From Paractinoplanes maris (lineage in GTDB: Bacteria > Actinomycetota > Actinomycetes > Mycobacteriales > Micromonosporaceae): DNA of 64,000 bases. The position numbers were made by a program, and so were the translations under genes. The notes beneath the pieces were generated by a model. It searched no databases and had not been told where the DNA came from. It was given only the letters and a program-made list of their open reading frames with translations. This document shows positions 16,967 through 24,809 of the stretch, piece by piece (the first letter of the stretch is position 1; every line of letters begins with the position of its first letter). The DNA lies in assembly GCF_023544465.1 (NCBI RefSeq), contig NZ_JALPVL010000014.1, forward strand, positions 124,001 to 188,000. The letters are read 5' to 3'.

Positions 16967-17550
16967 CCCGCTGGACGAGCGGGCACAGCGCCGCGCTGAC
17001 CCGGTCGCCGATCGTGGCCCTGAACTTCCACGAGATCGGCGCCGAGCACCGCGCCTCGGTGCGTGAGACCCTGCGTCACGTGGCCGGCCTCGGCCCCCGG
17101 TACGACCCGGACGAACCCGCGACGGCCGACGGACCGCGGGTGTTCGTGGCCTTCTACGACGGCATGCGCGACGCCGCCCTGTTCGGCGCCGAGGAGTGCG
17201 CGGCGCTCGGGTTGAAGGCGTACTTCTTCCCGCTGTTCGAGCACTACGACCCGCATCTGGCCAACGTGACCGACGACGAGTGGCGTCAGATCGCCGCCGT
17301 GCACGAGATCGGCTTCCACACGGCCGGCCACGCGACAGTGGCCGAGGTGACCCACCTGACCGTGCAGCGTGAGGTGCTGGCCCCGATCGCCCGCATCGAG
17401 GCGATCACCGGCTACCGCCCGCGGATCGGCGCCTGGAAGGGTGGCTCCCGCTTCGACCCGGATCAGCTCGGCGACCGCACCGCGCGGGCCGAGGGCATCC
17501 GCCACCTGGTCTCCAACTGGTCGATCGAGCGGGTGCCGCCCTCGCGCTGA
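16963..17550 (+). CDS. NodB-like deacetylase-fold protein with altered motif 1
   Basis: Protein of 195 aa with polysaccharide-deacetylase topology but no export signal. Motif 1 (normally TFDDG) reads AFYDG at residues 63-67: the first, catalytic-base Asp is Tyr, while the zinc-binding second Asp66 is kept. Motif 2 is intact as H119-T-A-G-H123. A late 'IGAWKGGSRFD' replaces the RxPY/F motif. Metal binding is therefore plausible, but classical deacetylase chemistry is not. The start GTG is coupled to the 85-aa ORF, and the gene converges with the ABC exporter (9 bp between the ends). Its cytosolic location next to YcaO suggests a tailoring or amidohydrolase role, which is inference. Confidence 0.65.
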   Translation: MTRWTSGHSAALTRSPIVALNFHEIGAEHRASVRETLRHVAGLGPRYDPDEPATADGPRVFVAFYDGMRDAALFGAEECAALGLKAYFFPLFEHYDPHLANVTDDEWRQIAAVHEIGFHTAGHATVAEVTHLTVQREVLAPIARIEAITGYRPRIGAWKGGSRFDPDQLGDRTARAEGIRHLVSNWSIERVPPSR

Positions 17551-17559
17551 CCCGCCCGC

Positions 17560-20500
17560 TCAGCCGGTGGCGTCGCTCAGGCGGGCCGGGGTCAGGCTCA
17601 GCACCTGCTCGGCCAGGTCCTGGTTGTCGGGGCGATGGGACACGGCGATCACCGTACGGCCGGGGCGCCGCACCACACCGAGCACAGCGCGCTCGTCAGC
17701 CACCGACAGGCTGGAGGTCGCCTCGTCCAACAGGATCAGCGGCGCCCCGCTCCGCACCGCCCGGGCGATCGCCACCAGCTGCCGGTCGGCGGGCGGCAAG
17801 CGGTTCACCGGCGTCTGCGGGCCGGGCGCCGGCCGGCCGGTCAGGGTGAAGATCCAGTCCAGGCCCGGGCCCATCGCCGACACCGGGATCGACAGATCGG
17901 GCAGGTCGCTGTCGACGAAGACCGCCGGCGGGGCGACCACCGTTCCGGACCGCGGCGGTGTGAAGCCGGCGATCGTCTCCAGCAACGAGCTCTTCCCGAT
18001 GCCGGACGGGCCGGCCACCCAGGTCAGCGAACCGACCGGCAGCACCGCGCTCAGCGGGGCCGGGGTGCGGTTGTCCTCCACGGTGTCCACCACGACGTCA
18101 CGCAGCTCCACCGGGCCGGGAACCCCGGTCGCCTCGGGGGCCGGCGGGGACGGATGGATCAGGTCGCGGTGGCTCGGCCGGCCGGCCGGCAGCAGGGCCA
18201 GCACCCGGTCGACCTGGCGGGAGGCCACCTCGCCGGACTGGGCCCGCTCGACCACAGTGACGACCTGCTGGCTCAGCGAGTACGCGATGTAGACCAGCGC
18301 CGCGGGGGCGATGACGTCCCTGGTCAGCGGGGCCGCCCAGGCGCAGGCCAGGAAGAAGCCGGCCCCGATCAGCTCGACCAGCAGGAGCAGCCGCAGGCGC
18401 ACCCACTGGAGCCGGTGGGCCGACGCGGCCCGCAGGGCGGCCAGGTCGTCGAAGCGGGCGAACAGCGCCGCCCGGATCGACGGGTTCAGGTGGAATCCGG
18501 GATACCCGACCGCGGCCACGGCGAAGTTCATCAGCGGAGCCCGGGCGGCGGCGCTCAACCGCAGCGCGGCCTGGGTGGCGGCCCGGCTGCGAACGTAGGC
18601 CAGGGCCAGCCCGCCGCACAGCAGGGCCGACGGGATCACCGTGATCAGGTTGCCCGCGGCGACGACCGCGACGCTGATCAACAGCGAGGTGACGCCGATC
18701 GCGACCATCGAGAGCACCCGGGGGGCCTGCGACTCGGCGGTGGCGAAGTCGCGCCCCAGACGACCGGCCACGGCGGCCGGGTCGGACCGGTCGCCGGGCC
18801 GGACGACCTGGTCGGTCACCAGGGAGTGCAGGCCGTCGACGGCGGTGATCGAGGCACGGTACGAGGTGATGTGGCGGACCAGATAGGCGGCCAGCACCAC
18901 GCCGGCCACCCCGGCATAGGTCCAGGCGGCCGACGCGGTGGGCGTGTATCCCACCAGGAACAGCTCGCCGAGGATGCCGGCCGCCGCGGCCAGCGTCATC
19001 AGGACGATGAGCGGCACTCCGAAGATCATCCGCATGAGCGCGGCGACCGACGTGACGCGGGCATCGTCCTGGTTGTCGAAAGCCGGCGCGACCACGGTGG
19101 CCGGCCGATCCAGGGGCAGCCGGCGGACGTCGTCGGCCTTCGGTCCCGCCGGTCCGGCCGCCGGCCGCGACGCGGGGGCGCCCGCCGTCCGCGACGCGGG
19201 GACGCCCGCCGGCCGCGACGCGGTGACCGTGCCTGCCTCGGCCTGCAGGATCAGATCGGCGCAGCTCACCAGTTCCGGGCGGCTGGTCGAATAGACGATG
19301 GTCTGCGGGCTCGCCGGCCGCAGCACCCGCTCGGCGATCCGGGACGCACTCGCCGGGTCCAGCGGCGCGAAGACGTCGTCGAGAACCAGCACGTCGCTGT
19401 CGTGGCAGAGTGCCTGGGCCAGGCCGAGGCGCACCGACTGCCCGTCCGAGAGCACCCGGGCCGAGGAGGACAACAGGGTGGCGTCGCCGCTGTCCCGGGC
19501 GGCCAGTTCGGCCGCCAGCCCGCTGCGCTCGAGGGCGTCCGCGTACCGCTGATCGGACACCTCGCCCGACCAGAGGGTGACGACATCGGCGACGGTGCCG
19601 TCGAACGCCCGATGGTCGCGGCCCAGCCAGTGCACGCTTCCCCCGCGTACGTCGGCCTGGTCCGCGATTGTCCGGAGCAGTGACCCGGCGCCGGGCCCGG
19701 TGACCGCGACGCGCGTGCCCGGCGCGACGTCGATGCCGGCGACGCGGAGCGCGCCGGCCGCCAGCGTGCCCGCGGGAACGATCGGCGGTGCCTGCCGGAC
19801 CAGCTCGTCGACCGAGCGGGCCAGCTCGCTGCCGCTCTGCACGACGCGCGCGGTGATCAGGTTCTCGCCGACGGCGCTGACGATCATGCGGCTCGCGACA
19901 AGCACCGCGGCCAGTTTCGCCGACGCCACAGTGCCGCCGCTGAGCTGGGCCACGGCGAGCAGGACGGCCGCGAACAGCACCGGCAGGCTGTCCAGGATCG
20001 CGTCGTAGGAGCCGGACAGCCAGGCCCGGCGTCGCAGCAGCCGGAGCTGCGGTGCCCGCACTCGCTGCAAGGTCAGCGTCAGCGGGACGAGCAGCCGCGC
20101 CCGGCGCACCTGGCGCCGCTGGCGGGCGAGGTCGTCGACCAGCCGGGACCGGCCGTGGTCGAGGTCGAGGTAGGCGACGGCCAGCCGGACGGTGGCCCGG
20201 CCGAGCGGCCGCAGCGCGAAGGTGGCCGCCGCGACCAGCGCCATGACCACCGCGCCGAGCAGGCCGAAGGTCGCGATCAGCTGGCCCGCCAGCACCATGA
20301 TGAGCACGGCGTAGACGACGAACTCGGCCAGGAACACCAGCTGGGAGATCTGGTCGGGCCAGGTGATGAGGTACGAGCTGGTGGAGCGCCCCTGCTCGAC
20401 CAGCCAGCCCGGGTCGACGCGTTGCAGCCGGTGGAACAGCACCCGCTGGACCAGCAGCGACGCCCGCAGTTGCAGGTCCCGGGCACGCCAGGTCAAGGCC

Positions 20501-20841
20501 CACCGGGCCAGGGCGAACCCGGCGGCCAGCACCGAGAGGACGGTCAGCGGCCCCCACGCGCTGCGCCCGGCCGACAACGCCGCCACCGCCCGGGTGATGG
20601 CCGGCGGCACCGCCGCCGCGACCGTGACCAGCACCGCCCCGAACAGCAGGTAACCCAGCATGGCCCGGCGCAGCGTCCACAGCACCGCGAAGACCAGTCC
20701 CCGCCGGACGGTCAGGTCGACCAGCGCCTCCGTACCGGCGGAGTAGTCGAGCCCGGCCTCGCCCGCGTCGGCCACCCGCAACTCCGACGGCGCGACGAAC
20801 GCTCGGCGGTAGGCGTGTCCCAGGTACCGCAACACTTTCAA
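17560..20841 (-). CDS. Fused double ABC exporter (TMD-NBD-TMD-NBD), asymmetric ATP sites
   Basis: Protein of 1093 aa with two exporter-type halves. TMD1 covers about residues 45-340 and NBD1 about 355-560. An Ala/Pro-rich linker with repeated 'PASR' follows, then TMD2 (about 600-840) and NBD2 (about 870-1090). NBD1 lacks the Walker A Lys (VTGPGAGSLLR, about 380) and has Asp in place of the catalytic Glu (VLVLDDVF), but has a good signature, LSDGQ (about 464). NBD2 has intact Walker A (GPSGIGKSS, about 944), Walker B (LILLDEATSSL) and His switch (SHRPD), but a degenerate signature, LPPADRQ. Hence only one composite site is consensus. The TTG start overlaps the TPR gene's stop. It likely exports a peptide or small product of this locus. 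Confidence 0.87.
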   Translation of the reverse strand: MKVLRYLGHAYRRAFVAPSELRVADAGEAGLDYSAGTEALVDLTVRRGLVFAVLWTLRRAMLGYLLFGAVLVTVAAAVPPAITRAVAALSAGRSAWGPLTVLSVLAAGFALARWALTWRARDLQLRASLLVQRVLFHRLQRVDPGWLVEQGRSTSSYLITWPDQISQLVFLAEFVVYAVLIMVLAGQLIATFGLLGAVVMALVAAATFALRPLGRATVRLAVAYLDLDHGRSRLVDDLARQRRQVRRARLLVPLTLTLQRVRAPQLRLLRRRAWLSGSYDAILDSLPVLFAAVLLAVAQLSGGTVASAKLAAVLVASRMIVSAVGENLITARVVQSGSELARSVDELVRQAPPIVPAGTLAAGALRVAGIDVAPGTRVAVTGPGAGSLLRTIADQADVRGGSVHWLGRDHRAFDGTVADVVTLWSGEVSDQRYADALERSGLAAELAARDSGDATLLSSSARVLSDGQSVRLGLAQALCHDSDVLVLDDVFAPLDPASASRIAERVLRPASPQTIVYSTSRPELVSCADLILQAEAGTVTASRPAGVPASRTAGAPASRPAAGPAGPKADDVRRLPLDRPATVVAPAFDNQDDARVTSVAALMRMIFGVPLIVLMTLAAAAGILGELFLVGYTPTASAAWTYAGVAGVVLAAYLVRHITSYRASITAVDGLHSLVTDQVVRPGDRSDPAAVAGRLGRDFATAESQAPRVLSMVAIGVTSLLISVAVVAAGNLITVIPSALLCGGLALAYVRSRAATQAALRLSAAARAPLMNFAVAAVGYPGFHLNPSIRAALFARFDDLAALRAASAHRLQWVRLRLLLLVELIGAGFFLACAWAAPLTRDVIAPAALVYIAYSLSQQVVTVVERAQSGEVASRQVDRVLALLPAGRPSHRDLIHPSPPAPEATGVPGPVELRDVVVDTVEDNRTPAPLSAVLPVGSLTWVAGPSGIGKSSLLETIAGFTPPRSGTVVAPPAVFVDSDLPDLSIPVSAMGPGLDWIFTLTGRPAPGPQTPVNRLPPADRQLVAIARAVRSGAPLILLDEATSSLSVADERAVLGVVRRPGRTVIAVSHRPDNQDLAEQVLSLTPARLSDATG

Positions 20842-22322
20842 ACTGCTGCCTGTTCGACTGAGGTGAGGCTGGCCCGGACATTCTCCGACTCCGGGAACCG
20901 ATGGGCCAGGCGGTCCAGTTCGTCCCGCAGTTCCGCCATGGAGAGCTCCTCCACGAACGACCGGGCCTCGAGAACCAGCAGCTCCAGGTCGGCGGCGGCG
21001 TCCGGGCCGAGCTCGCCGGCTCGCTCGCCGGACAGCCGCAGCACCTCGGGATAGTCCTCGGCCGCCGCGGCAGTCCGGCAGGCCGACACCAGCGTGTCGG
21101 CGTTGGTGGGGTCGATCCGCAGGGATCGGCGGTACTCGGCGATCGCGGCGGCGTGGTCACCGACGGCGGAATGCAGAAAGCCGCGCAGGGCCGGGATCTC
21201 GGCGATCGAACCGGTGAGCGCGTCGGCCGACGTGGCGGCGGCCATCGCCTCCTCGTACCGGCCGGCGTCGCCCAGGTACATCGCCAGGTCCAGCCAGAAC
21301 TCCGGGTGCTGGGGCTCGACGTCGGTGGCCTCGCGCAGCAGCGGCTCGATCTCGCTCGACGCCGGCTCGGAACGCTGCAGGAGCCGGCCCAGGTTGTTCA
21401 CCAGGACGGCGTGCGCCTGGGTGCCCCGGGTCCCGGCCGGCAACCAGCACACCGCGGCCCGCATCACCTCCAGTGCCTCGGCCGGACGCCCCGCGACCAT
21501 CCGGAGATAGGCCCGGGAGTTCCAGTTCAGCGCGGTCTCGAGGGCCACCGCGTCCGGGTCGGGGTCCTCGCCGAGGATCTCGAAGGCCAGGTCCAGGTAG
21601 TGGTCGGCCCGCTCCAGGTCGCGCAACGCCCGGGGCAGGTGGCGGGCGAAGGACATCGCCAAGCTGTTGGCGGCACTGGCGCCGTAGCGGCCCCGGGAAC
21701 GGACGGCCTCGCCGAAGAAGTACGCGGCCGGCTCGGGCAGCTCCTGCAGTTGATAGATCAATCCGCACAGGTCGAGCACCTCGACCGGTGGACGCGAGCC
21801 GCGCCGCAGCGCGATCTCCAGCAGCCATCGCGCGGTCCAGGAGTCGCCGCACCGCAGGTAACGGGAGATCCGGCGGCGGGCCTCGAGCCAGCCCGCGTCG
21901 TCGAGCTCGAGGCCGGCGATCCAGGCGGCGTCTCCCTGGACGACGTCGTCCTCGTCCGCGGGATTCGCTTCCGACGCGGCCTCGCCGGACAGCACGACGC
22001 TCAGCACACCGCGCTGCCGCAGCACCTCGAGGAAGTCGGCGTCGCCGGCATGCAGAGGGCCGGTGACCTCGACCGACACCACCAGGCTCCGGGCCGCCAT
22101 CGAGGCGGCGAGACCACGGATGCCGACCAGGCACCGCGTCCTGTTCCGGAAGCGCAGGTGACTCTTCAGCGGGCTGCTCCCGCTGCCGGCGTCACCACCA
22201 TCGGAATGGTCGATGAATCGGAGGTCGCGGCCCTCGACGTCGAGGGTCCCTCGCAACGCTCGCACGATCGATCGGGCGACGACGAACGGAATCCCACCCC
22301 TCGTGTCCACTGTGACTTTCAT
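20838..22322 (-). CDS. TPR-repeat protein of the peptide/ABC locus
   Basis: Protein of 494 aa. The N-terminal domain of about 130 aa (MKVTVDTRGGIPFVVARSIV onward) is unrecognised. The remainder is helical repeats of TPR type, clearest at 'PEFWLDLAMYLGDAGRYEEAMAAATSADA' and 'DHAAAIAEYRRSLRIDPTNADTLVSACRTAAAAEDYPEVLRL'. No signal or membrane segment was seen. TPR proteins often bind peptides, so it could recognise the 26-aa product or its leader. The ATG at 22322 (with GGGGA upstream) is preferred over GTG 22331. It is separated from the 26-aa ORF by an intrinsic terminator and is coupled to the ABC gene by a 4-bp overlap. Confidence 0.8.
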   Translation of the reverse strand: MKVTVDTRGGIPFVVARSIVRALRGTLDVEGRDLRFIDHSDGGDAGSGSSPLKSHLRFRNRTRCLVGIRGLAASMAARSLVVSVEVTGPLHAGDADFLEVLRQRGVLSVVLSGEAASEANPADEDDVVQGDAAWIAGLELDDAGWLEARRRISRYLRCGDSWTARWLLEIALRRGSRPPVEVLDLCGLIYQLQELPEPAAYFFGEAVRSRGRYGASAANSLAMSFARHLPRALRDLERADHYLDLAFEILGEDPDPDAVALETALNWNSRAYLRMVAGRPAEALEVMRAAVCWLPAGTRGTQAHAVLVNNLGRLLQRSEPASSEIEPLLREATDVEPQHPEFWLDLAMYLGDAGRYEEAMAAATSADALTGSIAEIPALRGFLHSAVGDHAAAIAEYRRSLRIDPTNADTLVSACRTAAAAEDYPEVLRLSGERAGELGPDAAADLELLVLEARSFVEELSMAELRDELDRLAHRFPESENVRASLTSVEQAAV

Positions 22323-22357
22323 TGTCCCCACACATTCCGCTGACCATGGAAAACAAA

Positions 22358-22385
22358 GATGGCGACGGCTCGAGCCGTCGCCATC
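22358..22385 (-). terminator. Intrinsic terminator, perfect 28-bp palindrome plus T-tract
   Basis: GATGGCGACGGCTC is followed directly by its exact complement, and on the minus strand by TTTGTTTT. It starts 7 bp after the stop of the 26-aa ORF and ends about 35 bp before the TPR start. It should end most transcripts after the small ORF, with readthrough feeding the TPR-ABC genes. It is the only terminator in the window with a real T-run. Confidence 0.88.
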
Positions 22386-22392
22386 TCGTTTC

Positions 22393-22473
22393 TTACTCGC
22401 AGTGCTTGTAGGTCTCGCTACGAAGAGCGGGAGACACCTTGGGCAGCCGGTTGACGCCAGTGGAAAGCTTCAT
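22393..22473 (-). CDS. 26-aa peptide gene (candidate precursor or signal peptide)
   Basis: A very short ORF, strongly supported by its signals. GGAGGTGA lies 5 nt before the ATG, a full match to the 16S anti-SD. A candidate promoter lies about 60 nt further up, and an intrinsic terminator follows the TAA by 7 bp. The product starts MKLSTGVNRL, has a Pro-containing middle (PKVSPALRS) and ends in SETYKHCE. It has one Cys, one Tyr and one His close to the C-terminus, several Ser/Thr and net positive charge. There is no hydrophobic signal. Downstream genes encode a TPR protein and an ABC exporter, and a YcaO gene lies nearby. A RiPP precursor or exported signal is the favoured reading; a regulatory leader peptide for attenuation is the main alternative. 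Confidence 0.75.
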   Translation of the reverse strand: MKLSTGVNRLPKVSPALRSETYKHCE

Positions 22474-22540
22474 GGATTTCACCTCCCCGTGTATCCGAAG
22501 CCTCGATCTCCGGTGATCAGTCGGTGATCGGGCCGCTATG

Positions 22541-22569
22541 AACATATGGCCGGACCGGAGCCGGCGCAA
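22541..22569 (-). promoter_or_regulatory. Candidate promoter of the 26-aa peptide gene
   Basis: On the minus strand, TTGCGC (22564-22569) and TATGTT (22541-22546) are separated by exactly 17 nt. This resembles a sigma-70/HrdB-type promoter and places the transcript start near 22534, about 60 nt before the ATG. Confidence 0.45.
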
Positions 22570-22598
22570 CGGTTTTGTGAAGAGTCTTTCAATAAATC

Positions 22599-22612
22599 TC
22601 CACTACAGTGGA
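22599..22612. promoter_or_regulatory. Inverted repeat TCCACTACAGTGGA upstream of the peptide promoter
   Basis: Perfect 6-bp arms (TCCACT and AGTGGA) with a 2-nt centre. They lie about 30 bp upstream of the candidate -35 element in a visibly AT-richer stretch. The position suits an activator or repressor site. Confidence 0.45.
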
Positions 22613-22786
22613 CTGACGCGCGGCGGAGCTGAAAACGCGTGCTCACAACGAATCCGGCAACCGCTCCGACGGTGGTCACGGGCGATGGATTCATCGATGA
22701 CCTCCATTCGGTGATGTTTGTCGAATCACGAGGTTCCTGATCCAGCAATCGAAGACGATCATAGTATTCGCGCGGTTGTCAATGGG

Positions 22787-22804
22787 ATGGCGCACGTGCG
22801 CCAT
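22787..22804. promoter_or_regulatory. 18-bp perfect palindrome in a gene-free region
   Basis: ATGGCGCACGTGCGCCAT is its own reverse complement. It sits in the gap of about 550 bp between the 26-aa peptide start and the kinase gene (22474-23027), where no convincing gene was seen. The bases around it are less GC-rich than the coding regions. It is a possible operator for the peptide locus. Confidence 0.4.
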
Positions 22805-23027
22805 GACGACCGTCAGCCCATCCGGGGGAAGGGCACGGTCACTTCCCCGTTTGAGCGTGCTCACTCGGAGAAAACCATTCACGATCCCCGACCGAGGCTG
22901 TGCGCTTTCTGATTCGATCGGCATCGACATGCGCGATCCCGCGGTCCTTCTCGGTTCCTGGAATGCGGGGGTGAGGGCGAGTCGCACTCCGGTTTTCCAC
23001 TGCTCGGCATCGGCCCGCTCGGGGCCT

Positions 23028-23894
23028 TCACTCCAGGTGGAAACCGCGGCGCAGGAAGCCGTCGAGCAGGTCCTGCTGACTGCCCCGGGCGCCGAAGGCC
23101 GCGCAGGCGACCGGGTCGGTGTCCGACTCCCACCAGATCGCCGCCTGGTGCCGGTCGGTCAGCGTGTAGAAGATGACAGTGCCGGTGCGGCCGTCGTCCT
23201 GGGACCACCGGGCCGACCCGTCGATGCTCTCGATGTTCTCGGTCCAGTCCGCTTGTGGCCGGCCGGACGAGGTCATCACCGGCACGCTCTCGTAGGCGAA
23301 GAGGTCGACCGCGGCGGTCAGCCGGGCGTTGGCGATCTGCTCCGGGGCCATGTAGTGATAGGTCCCGGCGATCTCCCCGATCCGGTGGGTCGACTCCAGC
23401 GCCATCGCGATGCCGAAGTCGATCACCCGGGGCCCGTGCGGGCTGAGGATGACGTTGTCCGGCTTGAAGTCGCAGTGGACCACTCCAGCGACGTGGATGG
23501 CCTCGAGTGACAGCATCGTCTGCATCGCCACGCTGCTCAGCACGCCCCCGGTCAGCGCACCTTTGTCCCGCACGGTTTCGCTCAGCGTGGATCCCTCGAT
23601 GTCCTCGCTGGCGATGTAGGGCAGCCGGCCGTCCAGTTCGAACTTCAGGATCTTCGCGGTGACCCCGGCGGCGACCTTGCTGGCGTTGGCCAGTTCACGC
23701 CGCAGGCCGTCCTTCTGCCGCGGCTCGTGGGCCAGGTCGGCGTGCAGCACCTTGACGGCGGCGTCGGTCCCACCGCCGGTCGTGTCGATTCCCAGATAGA
23801 CGGTTGCCTGTCCGCCGCGCCCGATCCGGCCGACCAGCCGATACGGTCCCACCCGCGGCGGGTCGGCCTCGGTCAGCGGCATCGGCCGGGACAC
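23028..23894 (-). CDS. Ser/Thr protein kinase lacking part of the C-lobe
   Basis: Protein of about 288 aa. The N-lobe is canonical: GRGGQATVYLG glycine loop and AAVKVL lysine. The catalytic loop reads HCDFKPDNVIL (HRD Arg replaced by Cys), DFGIA binds metal, and YHYMAPEQ follows. Soon after APE, at 'AAVDLFAYESVPV', the kinase pattern stops. The helices normally following (alphaF to alphaI, roughly 80 residues) are absent. In their place a C-terminal domain of about 85 aa (ADWTENIESIDG to RRGFHLE), like the ligand domains of actinobacterial kinases, follows directly, with no membrane helix. GTG 23894 (GGAG upstream) or ATG 23882 may start it. It is divergent from the XRE-DUF2690 gene. Confidence 0.78.
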   Translation of the reverse strand: MSRPMPLTEADPPRVGPYRLVGRIGRGGQATVYLGIDTTGGGTDAAVKVLHADLAHEPRQKDGLRRELANASKVAAGVTAKILKFELDGRLPYIASEDIEGSTLSETVRDKGALTGGVLSSVAMQTMLSLEAIHVAGVVHCDFKPDNVILSPHGPRVIDFGIAMALESTHRIGEIAGTYHYMAPEQIANARLTAAVDLFAYESVPVMTSSGRPQADWTENIESIDGSARWSQDDGRTGTVIFYTLTDRHQAAIWWESDTDPVACAAFGARGSQQDLLDGFLRRGFHLE

Positions 23895-23930
23895 TAGCCG
23901 TCGCTCCGGGTCGCCGATCCGTCTCGCGCC

Positions 23931-24785
23931 ATGCGGCCAGACTGGCAGGCTCGGGCATTGGCCGAAACGAGCGGCGGCTTGGACAATCAATACCTGGACA
24001 ATTCTCGTACGAGGGGACGTCCGAAGGCCCGGCCCGAGCGCTCGTTCGATCCCGCCGCCCCGGCCCCGGTGCTGCGGTTCGCCGAGGCGCTGCGAGCCCT
24101 GCGTCACCAGGCCGGCGATCCCACCTACCGTGAGCTGGCCCCGCGGGCGCTCTGTTCGAAGGCGAGCCTGTCCGCCGCCGCGAGTGGGCAACGACTCCCG
24201 ACGTGGGAGGTGACCAGCGGCTTCGTCCGGGCCTGCGACGGCGATGTGGAGGACTGGCGCGAGCGGTGGCGGGCGGCGCGCATCGCGCTGGGGCTCTCGC
24301 CCGCGCCGCCGACGATCGACTCCGAGGCGCGGGTCGATCTCGAGCCCGGCGGCACACCCCGCTTCGTGGGCCGTGACGAGCCGGTCGCCGACAATGCCGA
24401 CCCCAAGCGCTGCGGGTGTGCGGCCGACCCGGCCGCCGTCCGGACCCTCGACCGGGTCGAGGTGCACACGGCCCGTCAGGAACTGCTCGGGGTGGCCGAG
24501 CTGCGGCACTCACCGGCCCACCAGGCGTCCTGGGGACGTTTCGTCCCGAGCGACCGGATGCTCTATCTGCGCATGGATGCCACGATCACGATCGTGGCCC
24601 GGCGGCCGGCCACCGGCACGGTCGGTCGTCCGTTCACCGCGACGTTCGACGGCCAGGCCGTCTACGGCGACATCCTGCTGGTCGAGCCGGGCCCGGTCGA
24701 GATCGTGGTCACCGTCGAGTCCCCGGCCGGTGGCGGATCGGCGACAACGGCCTGCCTTTCCGGAGGCGCCCGGGGCGACGGCTGA
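23931..24785 (+). CDS. XRE-like helix-turn-helix protein with a DUF2690 domain
   Basis: Protein of 284 aa. An N-terminal HTH of the actinobacterial type ('FAEALRALRHQAGDPTYRELA', then 'SKASLSAAASGQRLPTWEVTSGFVRACDG') is joined by a linker to a DUF2690-like region. That region has conserved Cys near 'RCGCAADPAAVRTLDRVEVH' and 'GVAELRHSPAHQASWGRFVPSD'. In related proteins a membrane helix often separates the two; none is evident here. The start is uncertain, because ATG 23931 has no clear ribosome binding site. It is divergent from the truncated kinase (about 36 bp apart), suggesting shared regulation. Its stop codon lies inside a large terminator hairpin. Confidence 0.75.
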   Translation: MRPDWQARALAETSGGLDNQYLDNSRTRGRPKARPERSFDPAAPAPVLRFAEALRALRHQAGDPTYRELAPRALCSKASLSAAASGQRLPTWEVTSGFVRACDGDVEDWRERWRAARIALGLSPAPPTIDSEARVDLEPGGTPRFVGRDEPVADNADPKRCGCAADPAAVRTLDRVEVHTARQELLGVAELRHSPAHQASWGRFVPSDRMLYLRMDATITIVARRPATGTVGRPFTATFDGQAVYGDILLVEPGPVEIVVTVESPAGGGSATTACLSGGARGDG

Positions 24786-24804
24786 TCTCAGCCGTCGCCC
24801 CGGG
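24769..24804. terminator. Bidirectional hairpin between the DUF2690 gene and lon
   Basis: A perfect 17-bp stem (CCCGGGGCGACGGCTGA paired with TCAGCCGTCGCCCCGGG) has a 2-nt loop. It includes the TGA of the upstream gene and ends 5 bp before the lon stop. It can terminate both convergent units. Confidence 0.8.
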
Positions 24805-24809
24805 ACGCG

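Noticed and set aside
17369..19683. Plus-strand frames opposite the ABC exporter
   Set aside because: Shadow frames; the NBD and TMD motifs are on the minus strand.
22536..23208. Short frames in the gap above the peptide gene
   Set aside because: No ribosome binding sites or domains; the base composition looks regulatory, not coding.
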